64,000 bases of DNA from Mesorhabditis belari (lineage: Eukaryota > Nematoda > Chromadorea > Rhabditida > Rhabditidae). The first letter of the stretch is position 1. Every line of letters starts with the position of its first letter. Location: assembly GCA_958450365.1 (NCBI GenBank), contig CAUEEP010000742.1, forward strand, positions 2,524,501 through 2,588,500. The letters are read 5' to 3'. The position numbers and the translations under genes are program-made. Below the pieces are notes generated by a model that was not told where the DNA came from, did not search any database, and saw only the letters and a list, made by a program, of their open reading frames with translations. Of this stretch, positions 47,131 through 60,074 are shown piece by piece.

Positions 47131-47876
47131 CAATTGATTGTGAGCAAGTGAAAGCTAGATTCAGATCTAAATTCTAATGCTACGAAATAAAACCTAGTTT
47201 CAAAAAGATTGAAGCTTTTCTGTTCATTGTTTATTCATCCAGATGAGCCTTTTGATTTGATCTTTTTTTTTTAGGCAAAAAGGGAGCTACTACTTTCTTA
47301 TCAATCGGGGATGAAAATGAGGGGGAAGCCTGGCACGCCTGTTTACTTCATTCCATTCACCACAAAATCTTTGATATCACTCAAGATAACATGTTGCCAA
47401 AATTTGAATTGAATTGGAAATGATGAAAATAAAAATGGAAGTGGGGGAAATGAAACAATGGGTTTGATTTTGTTGAGAAGAAACTAAAGAAGAAACGAAA
47501 ATGATTGTAAAGATGTGAGCTCCTCCCCCACAAAGCTCTTGTTTACAATGCCCAATGGGAAGAATCATGTTCAATTTGCATTTATCTTTTTCTTCTTTTT
47601 CTTCTTTTTCTTCAATCAATAATATTTGCATTTTAAAAATTAAACATTTTAGAGTTGCCATTTTAGACATTTTTAACTGACTCCTTTCTTTTAGACATCA
47701 TTAAATGAAATCCAAATTGATTTATGATCTTGAACATTTGTGTTTATGCGTCTTTGCATAGAAATTTACACCCTCTTCTTCACCCAGACATCCCTAATGA
47801 ACTGGATTTTGAGTTCAATGAGAAATAAGAAAAAGTAGCAAAGCAAAGTACTTTAAGAAGTTACCAAGATTTTAGC

Positions 47877-50800
47877 TGGAACGCACAAAAGGCAATACGA
47901 TTGGCTAAATAAGCAAAATTGAGTTTTTTGAGAATTAAACTTGAGAAACTTGTTGAATGAATTCTTCCCAAATATAGAGCTTCTATGGGGGATTTTAACA
48001 AAAAAAATGCAAATCCTGGAGCGCACGAGGGATTAAAAACCAGCTATTAATCGAAAATTCTGAAGTTTTGAACAGGGTCAATGAATAAAAAAGATCATCG
48101 CAAATTTGGTATCTAAACATGCTGAAAAAGATAATCTGCCAAACGATTCGGGCAATATGGAATGCACACAGAAAAAAGGAACGCACGCGTGTGTGTGCGT
48201 GTGTCTCGTCTCCGGCTGGGAGGGGAACGGATGGCCAAGAGAAAGAGGTCCGCCCCTCCCCCCTCCAGCCCCCCGGCCCCTCACCCCCATGCTATCCCCC
48301 GTCTTTTTCCATCTCTACTCTCCCCGTGTTGTCCATCTTTCCCATTGGCCGAATGCCCTTTTGCGAAAACCTTCGAATCGGTGCCTTTTTCCATCCAGTC
48401 CCCTCTTTTTCCGCAACTTTTTTGCACACACACGGTTTTCTAGGCAGCCGAATACTTTCTTTTTCCCTAGTTTTTTTTTCGCCAAGGTGAACTCATTGGT
48501 CATCGCGAGATTTGAAAAGAAATCGAGATTGATGAGAATGATTTGAATTGCCAAAAAAACGTTGCATGCTAGCGGACTACCACTCTCAGTTTTGAGAAAC
48601 GAGCCTTTTAACCACTGGCCATATGGAACAGCTTGTTGGCAAAATCTTGGAAAATCTTGTTTTTAGGTGAAAACTTTTCCAGTGTTTACCAGAAAGCCGA
48701 GTGGATTCGTTTTTGAGCCGACTCTGACCGAGGATTGCCCTTCTATGTTGCCAGTCCTATTGTCTGAGTCACAAGATCGGTGAGAGCCGAGTAAATTTTC
48801 GAAATTTGCAATCAAGCGAACCAAAAACATCAATCCTGGATGTCAGGAAAGGAAATGAGAAAAAAAGAAACTGTAGATTGTAGACTATTAGATTTGCCTG
48901 GACTGACGGACTGACTAGGGTCTGAATAAATCCGTGGTCAAGGAAACAACTCTATTTAAGTGCAACTGTAGTAAGTATTGTTATTTAAACCAAAAAAAAA
49001 CGTTTCAATTAGCCAATGTGCACTCCATAATTCGTCGTTAGCGTAAAGTTTTCGCAAAATAGCAAAAGACTCATTGTGGAGCGTCGAGATCTCGATCGCG
49101 ATTAGGATACCCAATAGGATTTGCGTAACTGTTTTTTCTCTTTGGCCAACTTTTTCCTTTCTTCTCTAGATGGCCTTGACAAGATCGAAAAAACGACGAA
49201 AATTTGGGAAAATTTGCGAAAATTTAGCACCCCCAATACAATGATTTAGGACTGCCCACGGAAAATGCGAAACAACACCCGAAATCTCGTGATTACAAAA
49301 TTTTTTGCCAATTCTGGAATGCACTCAAGTGCTTTAGAGATAGAAATTTGAATTTCAGGTAAATTCAGAAAAGCTCAACTCTGCGAACCAATCTTGACCT
49401 TGTATAGCCCTTAAAATAACCTCAAAATAAAATGCTTCTGCATTTTTGGCAGTTATGGAATGCACATAGAATTAGGGGATTTAAAAAGTTAGTACTTTAC
49501 TTTACTAGTACTTTTTTTCTTAAAAATGACCCCCAGGTCCCCACCCTGGTGTATTTACTCGAGATTGCCCGGTTTTCGAAAAATTTCGATGCCTTTTCGT
49601 TTTTTCGAGATTCTCTTTTTTTTTCTGGCTGGCTAGCCAACCCTCCGACCAGTTGACCGCTAAAGAAAAAACTTGGAAATGGCCGACGAAAAAAAGAACA
49701 AATAGACGTGAATCGCCGAGTCAAGTCGAAGTGAGGAAAAGGACTACAGGGAGAAAAAAAAACACAAAAACGCAAAAACGACGAAGAACAGCTGGCCTGA
49801 ATGAATTTTGGAACGCACGAAACGCAATGGAACGATTGAAGCATTTTTTTTGAGTGAATTGCAAGATTTTACATTATTGAACCCTGAGATAGCTGAATAG
49901 TTTTAGTTTTTTTTTCAAACGCTATAATTTAGCCAAAAATAATTGCCAGATTCCCTTGTGCGTTCCATAGTTTCCAAAAAGCGAAAAATTAGCCAAATAA
50001 CTTTTTTCGTGGCTAGGAAAAATCCCGATTCAGAAAAAAAAGGGAAATAGAGGAAACCTCGAAAAAAGTAAAACCTTTTCTTTGATCACCCCATATTAAG
50101 TGGTGAGCTCCAAGAAAGCCAAAAAAATACGAATCTTTTCGAAAAAGAATGGGGAAGTTGGATAAATATTGCACAACTCGGAGCAACACTCAACAAAAAA
50201 AAAACGAAAAGTTTCGAAAACAATGCAAAAAAAGCAAAAGCTGAAGATCAGCACAGAATTTTCGATAAGAAAAAACACAAAAACAGCTAAATTCTTGTGG
50301 TCGAGCGTTTAAAATTCGTTTAGTGAGGAAATCTTGAGAGCTGTATTCTAGCAGCAGATTTATTGTTGCGTTTTGCAAAAAATAACAGTACTAGTACACG
50401 TTGTGCGCTCCAGCTTACAAGATTCGATCGAAAAAATCGCAAAATTCCTCTGTAAAACCGGTTTTTACGACCCAGTCCCAAAAGTTGAATGAGGAGTGTC
50501 GTTTTTTTGTGATCTGCTCAAAAATGCATGATGCAACTAGGGTTGTAGGGACCAAATTGTTGCCAAAGTTTATGAGAAAAGAGAAAGAATCAAACAAATT
50601 GGTAAAGATCCCCGTTTCCAATCAGAAAAAACGGCTTTAATGAGACAAAAGGACTTCGAGACGATTTACCCAAAATTTGACAAAAAAAGGTTTAAAAATT
50701 TTTCACGAAACCCCATTTTGGAGCTCACAAGACAATTTAGAGAAAAGATTTTTGAAGAAATCAATTTTTTTTCGGATTTTCGAACACCTTGTCCCTTGAT

Positions 50801-51859
50801 GAGTAATGCAGCCTCTTTTGGAAAGGGCCGCCCCTTTCCAAAAGATTTTATCGCAACAATTTTTAGGCTACAAAAAGGAATTGAAAATTCTGGTAAACAT
50901 TGAAGATTGAAGACTAAGGAGAAAAGAAAAAGGATATTCTGTTAAGAGTTAAGTGAAGAATTCAGGGCTGAACAGATTTCAAGCCTAAAAGGACGGTGTT
51001 AACCATGAATAACTAAATTTCTGTTAGTTATGGAGCGCACGCTATCATCATTTGAGGGATTTGATCGAAAAAGTAAAAAAGTGCATATCCCAGCCTAGCC
51101 CACCACCATCAACACCACCCAGTCAACTCATTTCTCACCAAGGGGAGCGCCTGTTTCGAGATCAAGTCCCATCCAATGTTCAATCTTGGAACTCACCAGA
51201 GGGGGAAATTGGGAAATGTGAGAGATTGCAGAGATTTCCGGGAAGTGACTAGGAGAACACAAACTGCAACCACCTGGCCCCACGCCAAGTGCCGTCTAGC
51301 CGGATTTTTTCACAAATCAAAATGATTTTTGATTTTTAAATTCGTCTATCAATAATTACATTTGATTTTATCGGAAATTAAAGATGAAATCGGGTTTTCA
51401 GGTCAGCTTCAACCTTTAGTGTCTCATGTGTTTTTGATTTAATTCGAAAATTCGATCTGGATTCTTTAACGGACAGACGGACAGACGAACAGACGGACAG
51501 ACGTACAGACGGACAGACGGACAGACGGACAGACGAACAGACGAACAGACGGACAAGACACCTTTTATATATAGTAGATTACAAAAAAAACCAGATAAGA
51601 AAGGCCAGGAATACCGCACAAAAGAAAAAGAGGAAAAATTGGCCCGGGTTCAAGGTGTCTGGCTTGGTCGAAACGATTGGCAGTTCGAAGGGGGAAAAGA
51701 GAGACAAAAACGCGGAAAGGAAAACTTTTGGCAGACATTGGAGAAATACTGGAACGCACAGAGGCTGCAGACACAAAAAGAAAACCAAAAGCATCAAAAA
51801 AAAAATTTTTTCGTAAAATTTCGAAAAAGCGACTCATGAGAGAGATCGCGTGCGCTCCA
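47877..51859. promoter_or_regulatory. Cluster of TGGARYGCAC motifs (12 exact sites in 4 kb)
   Basis: Exact matches on plus: 47877, 48017, 48158, 49315, 49456, 49809, 51031 and 51750. On minus (seen as GTGCRYTCCA): 49018, 49958, 50403 and 51850. A near match, AGGAACGCAC, is at 48178. Flanks favour (C/A)TGGARYGCAC(A/G). The surrounding sequence is otherwise not shared between sites, so this looks like a short, independently placed binding motif rather than a repeat family. Function is unknown. Confidence 0.6.
51470..51556. repeat. 8-bp microsatellite (gacagacg / gaacagac)
   Basis: About ten copies of ggacagac / gaacagac are arranged in tandem. Confidence 0.95.
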
Positions 51860-53204
51860 GATAGGGGGAATTTGAAAGAGAGACTTTTTGGGCAACTATC
51901 CCGGTTTATACAGACGAAGAGAGTCTGGCTCAAAGGCTATTGAATTCTCGACTCGGTCAAATAAATTGGAAAAGCTGGAAAAGCTCGAATCGATGAGCTA
52001 TATTGGTAGCTGGGCATTGTAAAGTCGGAAATGAATGCTATGTGACTGTTGTGTCAATGTATTACACTGTACAGCGGGCTCTATGGTTTGTGCTCATATG
52101 GTTGTATGATTCAGTTTTTGATTTGGCTTTGGCTTTCAATAATAATCACAGTACTGTGACATTGAAGCGTTCGAAAGTTGCATTCTGGAATGGTTATGGA
52201 TGTATTCTGGAATTGTAATGGTTGTATTGTTATGAATGTATTCTGGAATTGTAATGGATGTAAATCACTCACTTAGGACGTAATCATCTAAATGTATCAC
52301 CAATTTTCTTAAAGTAATCCATTTCCTGGATCAATTTTTCGAAAACTGAAATAGTTTCAGGGAAAAGAAATTAAGGCTTATCAGTGTGGTTCCAAAAAAA
52401 AAATGAAAAATGAAAAATGAAAAATCTGATGTCAAAAAAAGAAAAACGAGTGGGCTGGGTTCCAAGGAAAAATTTTCTTTTTTCAATTTTGATAATAAAA
52501 AGTACTGGCGCCAATTTCTTCTGGCTAAAGTGATAAAAATAAAAAATATTCAATTAATATCAAACCTTTCCAAGTCTCACCGGAAATGCTTATAGTTTAA
52601 TGACGGAATCTTTCTCTAAAAAGCACTTTCGTCACTTTTCGTGTTGTACTTCGTGCTCTCAAGTTTTACAAGCACTCATTTTCTGGCGCAAGGTTCAAAG
52701 GTCAAAATATGATCACTTGATTGCGTATTTTAGAGCTGTAGGCAATAGTTAAACAAGCCTTTTAAATGAGCAATCCTAAGCTAGAGATCAACTCTTGATC
52801 CATTGATAGATTTTTTCTTTTAAATCAACCTCTCAAACTTTTCGATTAAACTATTTTTATCTGATTAGATACGTAATCTGAGAGATTAAACAGATAAAAA
52901 GAAACCGATAGTTTCCTTTCAGATCGATTACCTAAAGAAAGAAGAAAAACGCTAATCGCCTAATTTTGAGTGAAATCTTTTTCTTTCGGTCAAACACAAA
53001 GGGAAAGGTGCTAAGTGTGGAGGGAATCTTAAGGAAAGAAAGATTACAATCTTAATTCTTTTACCCATCTTTCTTTCGTCTTTTGCCTAAAAAGGTTACT
53101 TTCTTCAATATTGGCACAAAAAGTGAATGTTTTTATGGACCGGCTCTGCGAAGAGTGAAAGTTTAATGGATTCGAAAAAAAAATTGAGAATTTGACGGCT
53201 AGTG

Positions 53205-53410
53205 CTCCTGGTACTCGTACTCAGTTGTACTAGTGTACAGTTGAGTACGAGTACTAGTAGGGCACAGTTTAGTACGAGTACTAGTAGGGTACAGTTCAGT
53301 ACGAGTGATACTAGTGTACAGCTGAGTACGAGTAATACCAGAGTACAGCTGAGTACGAGTACTACTAGTGTACAGTTGAGTACGAGTACTACTAGAGTAC
53401 AGTTGAGTTA
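53205..53410. repeat. gtacgagtactag-type minisatellite
   Basis: About eight imperfect copies of a 24-27 bp unit containing gagtacgagtactagtag and gtacagtt occur. The unit is internally palindromic (gtactagtac-like), and both strands stay open as Ser/Thr-rich or Thr/Tyr-rich frames. Confidence 0.9.
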
Positions 53411-54164
53411 CAGTAACCGATAAAATACTGTACAACAAGCCAATTCCAAAGTTGAAAAGGTGCAGTTTATGCTCTCAAAAAGCGTAAACTCAGCCTTTCT
53501 GGTGTGATTCTCATTTTTCTTACCAAAGCATCATAAGAAAAGTGTTTTTTTTTTTCCTTTCATAACTGTCATATAAACGTTTCTGTTTCCCTTATTCATT
53601 CCACAAATCCTTTATGCAAAATTTTCCCCAAAAAGACAAAGACTTTGTTCAGAATTGCTGTGAAAGACACAAGCAAACGCAAAAATAACATCTGGCGGTT
53701 CAATAAAAACGAAATTTTTGTCATTTTTTAGATTTCCTAAAGCTGAGCAAATAATGGCTACTTTTTTTTTCAGCAACAATGAGTAAATTTGTGGGGGTGG
53801 CTGAGCCTAGGGGACCTGAAAGAGCTGAGAATGATGTGGTTTGGCATTTAGTTTAGATACGAAAATAAGTATAAGCCGAAAAATAAATATATCTAAGCCT
53901 ATGTACTCGTTTATAGATGTTATTATATTTGATCTCTAGATTTCAAAAACCTGGTATGCTAATTTTGGAATGCTCATAAGGATTATTATCGGCCCTAGGC
54001 CAATCCGGTACTCAAAATGGAGAGGGCAGGTACTAGACGAGCCTAATTATGGCACTTGAATATGTAGATGAATATGTGAAATTGTGAATGCTTGGAAGTG
54101 TCCAGGCTTCACCCTAGCCTACTGTAGGTTTCAAGTACCCGGGAACACTTTTTGTTTCACGAGA

Positions 54165-54925
54165 TTGAGATCAAAACAAACTGTTTGGATATTCCATGCC
54201 CTGAATGTTAAATCTAGCAAGTCCTAAAACTCCAAAATTGATAGCCAAACAAAGCTGCCTAAATCTTCTTCACGTTATGTGTATTCACTCTAGTGATTCC
54301 CAATTCATCGTGTACGATACAAACTATTTGGATATTCGATGCCCTGAATGTGAAATCTAACAAGTCCTAAAACTTCAAAATTGACGCTAGGCTTAGATTC
54401 TCAAAATCTTCTTCACTTGATGTGTATTCACCCCAGTGATTCCCAATTCATTGAGATCAAAACAAACTGTTTGGATATTCCTTGTCCTGAATGTTTAATC
54501 TAGCAAGTCCTAAAACTCCAAAATTGATAGCCAAACAAAGCTGCCTAAAACTTCTTTGCATTAGGTGCGTTCACTCCAGTGTTTCCCAGTTCGTTGAGAT
54601 CAAAACAAACTATTTGGATATTCCATGCCCTGAATCTGAAATCTAGCAAGTCCTAAAACTTCAAAATTGACGATAGGCTTAGATGCTCAAAATCTTCTTC
54701 ACGTTATGTGTATTCACTATAGTGACTCCCAATTCATCGAGATCAACACAAACTGTTTGGGATATTCCTTGTCCTGAATGTTTAATCTAGCAAGTCCTAA
54801 AACTCCAAAATTGATAGCCAAACAAAGCTGCCTAGATCTTCTTCACTTTATGTCTATTCACTCTAGTGATTCCCAATTCATCGAGTATGATACAAACTAT
54901 TTGGATATTCCTTGCCCTGAAAAAT
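54165..54925 (+). repeat. 143-bp satellite, array 4 (forward, about 5 units)
   Basis: Forward-oriented units end abruptly at ccttgccctgaaaaattgtt. A similar truncation, agccctgaaaaattgtagaa, ends array 3 near 45885, so both arrays stop at the same point of the unit. Confidence 0.95.
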
Positions 54926-56864
54926 TGTTAAAATAGCCACCAATCTATTAAGCATATTTAATTACCTCAGAATAGATAAAAGCTATCAATACAACGACTC
55001 AAAACATTAAATCTAACTAAGCCAGGATAAAAGTGGCCCCTCCCAACCACCAACATACCCAATCTTGATTGTTTTCTTTTAGTTTCACGAGAAAATTTCC
55101 CTAGCAGACAGGGAAACAGTCGGGGGCTCTAAAAGCGTGTCAATGTCACCCTCAATCTCTTCCCTATATCTTTACCTGTCTGTCTGTCTTTTCTTTTTGA
55201 GATCCCAATCTCTTTATGCCTTCAGGCGTCTTAGGGAATCTCTAACGATCTCGGTTTACCTTTCCTTTTAAAATTTTCACACACACACAGATCATCGATC
55301 AATTCTTTTCAAAAAAAAACCCCAGCTCTGCAACAAAAAGTCTCTGCAAAAGTTTGAAATCAATCTAATTTAAAACCTGAAAAAGATTCAATTCTAACAC
55401 TGTGGAAAATAAAGGTTGGATTACGGTAGTTTTCCTTTAAAAAATTTCCTGAAAGGAAGGCTTCTTTTTGAATTTAGCCAATCAACAAATCCAACTTTGA
55501 GTGTTTTTTTTTAACAAAAAAAGATCTCATTATCTGGACGATCGCAGATTCGTTTTATTTATAGGGTTTTCCTCTCTGGTCAAACTTTATGACTATCCCC
55601 TTGCATTGTCTCAAATCTGATTGTGGGGATGGAGGACATTATCTGACTCGCTTTTGATCGTAAAAATCGCCTCGTTGTTCCTCACCTCGTTCATTAAAAT
55701 CTCAGCCAGCTAGGCTCCGATGAGGGACTTGCGGAAAATTTTATTCAAATTTTAAGGGAAATCAATCGAGTCTATTTAAAAAGAACCTGAATAGAACCCT
55801 GAGCTTTGTCCAGATTCAAGCTCAAGAGGCCTAGTCAAAAATAGCAACCAAAAGCCTGACTTGGCTTGACGGAAAATCAAATCTGATCTGCCCGTAAAAT
55901 CTGATTCATTAGATTTATCAGCTTTTGGTTTTCTTTAACCTAATGAAGTCCGGTTTTTTAAAATTTTCAAATGAGCACACTAATCTAAAAGCAATCAATC
56001 ACTGCCAAAATCTTCAAATTCAAAAAATTTCCCCTCCGAGAAGGAAAAAGTTTTCGAGAGACAAAAAAAGGCAAAAAAAAAAAGTTGCCGGGTGTCCGCA
56101 GGAAAATCTCATTTTTTTGCCTTTTCCCTTTTTTTTCATTTCGAGATTCGTTTTTCTTTCCCATTTTTTCACTTTTCCTCCTCCACCCCCGTACAGACGA
56201 CCTTCACGGCCCACATATGATACCGTCTCAAAAAAAGGAAAATTTTAGTGCCGAACTGGGGAAAAAAAACTTTTCCCAGGGTTCTTAAAGCTTAGATTAT
56301 CTACTTTAGAAGATTTGATTTTCAAATCATTCAAAAGAATCAGAGTGGGTAAAAAGCAAAGCACGGCATTCATTTGAATGCGGCGAGAAGTTTTTCTTCT
56401 TTCCAACCAGCCATGATTCACAAATGATCGCTAAAAAAAGCAACCATTGAGAACATTGGACATGCAGATTTTGAACACAAATCAAAAATCGGGTTAATTA
56501 AATGAAAACTATTTTTAAGTCTTAGAGAGCCTTTTAGAAGACGAATTTTGTTGCTTGTTGTGTATGCAAATCGACAAGGTCACTCACAAGAGTACCAAAT
56601 CGATAACCCTGTGATGCAACTGCAACAAATCATTCATTTAGACTGAACCGTATCAAATCTTGACATTGAGAAGTTTCATTGATATTATTGGGTTTGTGGG
56701 TATGTATTATCATGTTGATGAATTATTTTTCTCTTTGGGATCTTTTCTCTGGCTGACTTGTCAATTTGCTCCGTGTATTTGATTAAGTTGAGTGTTGCCT
56801 TGTTGTCTTGCTTGCTGTCTTACTGTCTTGCTCTCTTGCTATCCAAAAGTTCCCAGAGAAAGTT
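54926..56864. other. Unique spacer between arrays 4 and 5
   Basis: AT-rich unique DNA with polypurine and polypyrimidine tracts (about 56040-56170) and cttgctgtctt-type repeats near 56805-56840. No gene was recognised. It separates a forward array from a reverse array, mirroring the arrangement at 39.5-40.1 kb. Confidence 0.45.
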
Positions 56865-59178
56865 TGGGAATCACTGGAATGAACGCACTCAAGGTAAAGA
56901 AAATTCAGTTATTTTTGTTTAGCTACCAATTTTGCAGTTTTAGAACTTGCTAGATCTAGCATTCAGGGCATGGAAGATCCAAACAATTTGTGTTGATCTC
57001 AATGAATTGGAAATCACTGGAATGAATACCCATAACGTGAAGAAGATTTTCAGCATCTAAGCTTAGTTATCAATTTTGGAGTTTTAGGACTTGTCAGATT
57101 TAACATTCAGGGCATGGAATATCCAAATACTTCGTATCGTACTCGATGAATTGGGAATCACTGGAGTGAATACTCATAACGTGAAGAAGATTTAAGCACC
57201 TTTGTTTAGCCATCAAATTAGAAGTTTTAGGACTTGCTAGATCAAAGATTCAGTGGATGGGATATTCAAACAGTTTGTCTTGATCTCAATGAATTGGGAA
57301 TCACTAGAGTGAATACACATAACGTGAAGAATATGTGAAGCATCTAAGCCTATCGGCAATTTTGAAGTTTTAGGACTTGTTAGATTAAACATTTAAGGCA
57401 TGGATCATCCAAACAGTTTGTGTTGCTCTCAATGAATTGGGAATCACTGGGGTGAATACACATCAAGTGAAGAAGATTTAAGCATCTCTTGTAGCTGTCA
57501 AGTTTAAAGTTTTAGGACTTGGTCAATTTAACATTCAGAACACGGAATATCTAAACAGTTTGTATCGAACTAGTTGACTTGGGAATCACTAGAGTGAATA
57601 CACATCACGTGAAGAAGATATTGAGCATCTAAGCCTAGCGTCAATTTTGAAGTTTTAGGACTTGCTAGATTAAACATTTAAGGCATGGAACATCCAAAAA
57701 GTTTGTGTTGATCTCAATGAATTGGGAATCACTGGTGTGAACGCACTTAATCTAAAGAAGATACGAGCATCATAGCATAGCTAGCAATTATGAAGTTTTA
57801 GGACTTGCTAGATCAAAGATTCAGTGCATGGGATATTCAAACAGTTTGTGTTGTACTCGATGAATTGGGTATCACTGGAGTGAATACTCATAACGTGAAG
57901 AAGATTTAAGCACCTTTGTTTAGCCATCAAATTAGAAGTTTTAGGACTTGCTAGATCAAAGATTCAGTGGATGGGATATTCAAACAGTTTGTCTTGATCT
58001 CAATGAATTGGGAATCACTGGAGTGAATACTCATAACGTGAAGAAGATTTAAGCACCTTTGTTTAGCCATCAAATTAGAAGTTTTAGGACTTGCTAGATC
58101 AAAGATTCAGTGGATGGGATATTCAAACAGTTTGTCTTGATCTCAATGAATTGGGAATCACTAGAGTGAATACACATAACGTGAAGAATATGTGAAGCAT
58201 CTAAGCCTATCGGCAATTTTGAAGTTTTAGGACTTGTTAGATTAAACATTTAAGGCATGGATCATCCAAACAGTTTGTGTTGCTCTCAATGAATTGGGAA
58301 TCACTGGGGTGAATACACATCAAGTGAAGAAGATTTAAGCATCTCTTGTAGCTGTCAAGTTTAAAGTTTTAGGACTTGGTCAATTTAACATTCAGAACAC
58401 GGAATATCTAAACAGTTTGTATCGAACTAGTTGACTTGGGAATCACTAGAGTGAATACACATCACGTGAAGAAGATATTGAGCATCTAAGCCTAGCGTCA
58501 ATTTTGAAGTTTTAGGACTTGCTAGATTAAACATTTAAGGCATGGAACATCCAAAAAGTTTGTGTTGATCTCAATGAATTGGGAATCACTGGTGTGAACG
58601 CACTTAATCTAAAGAAGATACGAGCATCATAGCATAGCTAGCAATTATGAAGTTTTAGGACTTGCTAGATCAAAGATTCAGTGCATGGGATATTCAAACA
58701 GTTTGTGTTGTACTCGATGAATTGGGTATCACTGGAATGAATACGCATAACGTGAAGAAGATTTTGAGCCTCTAAGCCTAGCGCCAATTTTGGAGTTTTA
58801 GGACTTGCTAGATTAAACATTCAGGGCATGGAATATTGAAACAGTTTGTGTTGTACTCGAGGAATTGGGAATCATTGGAATGAATACGCATAACGTGAAG
58901 AAGATTTTGAGCACCTTTGTTTAGCCATCAAATTTGAAGTTTTAGGACTTGCTAGATTAAACATTCAAGGCATAGAATATCCAAATAGTTTGTGTTGATC
59001 TCAATGAATTGGGAATCACTGGAGTGAACGCGCCTAATGCAAAGAAGTTTTAGGCAGCCTTGTTTGGCTATCAATTTTGGAATCTAGAGGACTTGCTAGA
59101 TTTAGCATTCAGGGCATGAAATATCCAAACAATTTGTATCGTACACGATGAATTGGGAATCACTGTAGTGAATACACA
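56865..59178 (-). repeat. 143-bp satellite, array 5 (reverse, about 16 units, higher-order structure)
   Basis: Reverse-oriented units. Blocks of six units recur almost identically; for example, tcactagagtgaatacacat followed by aacgtgaagaatatgtgaag appears at 57301 and again at 58158, 857 bp apart. Neighbouring units inside a block differ more from each other than equivalent units of the two blocks. Confidence 0.95.
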
Positions 59179-60074
59179 TACCGTAAAAGCCGTTGTAGTA
59201 GTCCCGGGGGACATTATTTTTCCGCTGATCCTCTAGGGGAGTCACTATTGGGGGGGGGGGGCTACTATTAGAGGAGGGCTCATGATTTTTTCAATTGTGC
59301 TTTTTTGCCATTCACATGATCAAAACTGGAGAATTCAAGATAATTACCACTCATTAAAGAAACAGTTTTCAATTAATTTATTTACGAAAACAAGTAAAAT
59401 TCAACAAAACTTTGAAAAAAAGCAGAAATCTAAAATTCTGGATCAACTGATATATCAGCGCAAATTCCTCCTCACATATTTCTGTTTCTTGACGAAAATC
59501 GAGAAAATTTGCTGAAGTAAGCGGATCCAGGAGCTTATGGATTTTTTCGATACGTGCATCCCTGAGTAACTGTAGTCCTGTTGGAGCCGGACCATCAGGC
59601 TTAAAACTGCTTAAATATCAGCTGCTCGTCGACACCATTTGGATCGATTCCAACTCCACAGCTTTTAAAGCATCGACGAATGACTTCTTCCGAATTTGAA
59701 TCGCAAGCATCAGCAACCCATTTTAAGTCGATGACCATTCCAGAGGCCTTTGAGTTCCCACCTTTTGTGCGTTCAGGTGCTTGCAGCAAAACAACTCTCG
59801 TAAAACTGTCGAATGAGTGCCTTAAAAGAACCATTCAAAGCCACATCTGCACATTGAACAAACTATGCCTCCAGGAACAAAGAAACAATCCAATTGAAGC
59901 TGATTGAGCTTTTCGTCGATTCGTTGTTTTTCACTCTTCTTTCTGCTTGAGGTATCGTTTCACTTGAGATCGATCGACGTTAGAGAATTTGGCTGCAGAG
60001 TGAATAGGAACTTCTCCTGCCATTTTTACCACATTCAGTTTGATCTTAAACGTGATTGATTTCTTTGAGTTTAT
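59179..60074 (-). mobile_element. Pogo-like transposon remnant nested between satellite arrays
   Basis: Minus-strand fragments encode a helix-turn-helix (HSAAKFSNVDRSQVKRYLKQ, about 60025-59940) and a region ending CDSNSEEVIRRCFKSCGVG (about 59720-59640), like the N-terminal psq-type DNA-binding domain and the C-terminal end of pogo/Tigger transposases. The catalytic middle is missing, so the element is dead. At its left, 59179-59280, lie taccgtaaaag...gtagtag and ctactattagaggag, similar to the terminal repeats of the MITEs at 17.6 and 24.1 kb, plus a 12-G run. Confidence 0.6.

Larger units (their letters stand above)
46195..54160. other. 8-kb gene-poor region
   Basis: I see no splice-consistent gene on either strand. 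Longer open frames (for instance around 48.1-48.5, 49.6 and 51.6 kb) lie in C/T- or A-rich composition and have no family motifs. The stretch contains several microsatellites and minisatellites, plus the TGGARYGCAC motif cluster between 47.9 and 51.9 kb. A short gagcaatcag-type start leads into the cag repeat at 46.87 kb. Confidence 0.45.

Noticed and set aside
46852..47151. Gln/Ser/Ala-rich open frames
   Set aside because: A cagcagcaa(t/g) minisatellite is open in several frames and has no start context, exons or conserved domain.
48106..48546. Overlapping open frames around 48.1-48.5 kb
   Set aside because: Same compositional effect (C/T-rich with gtgtgtgcgtgtg); all frames are open and there is no family motif.
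53199..53438. Thr/Ser/Tyr repeat frames
   Set aside because: Simple palindromic minisatellite, open on both strands.
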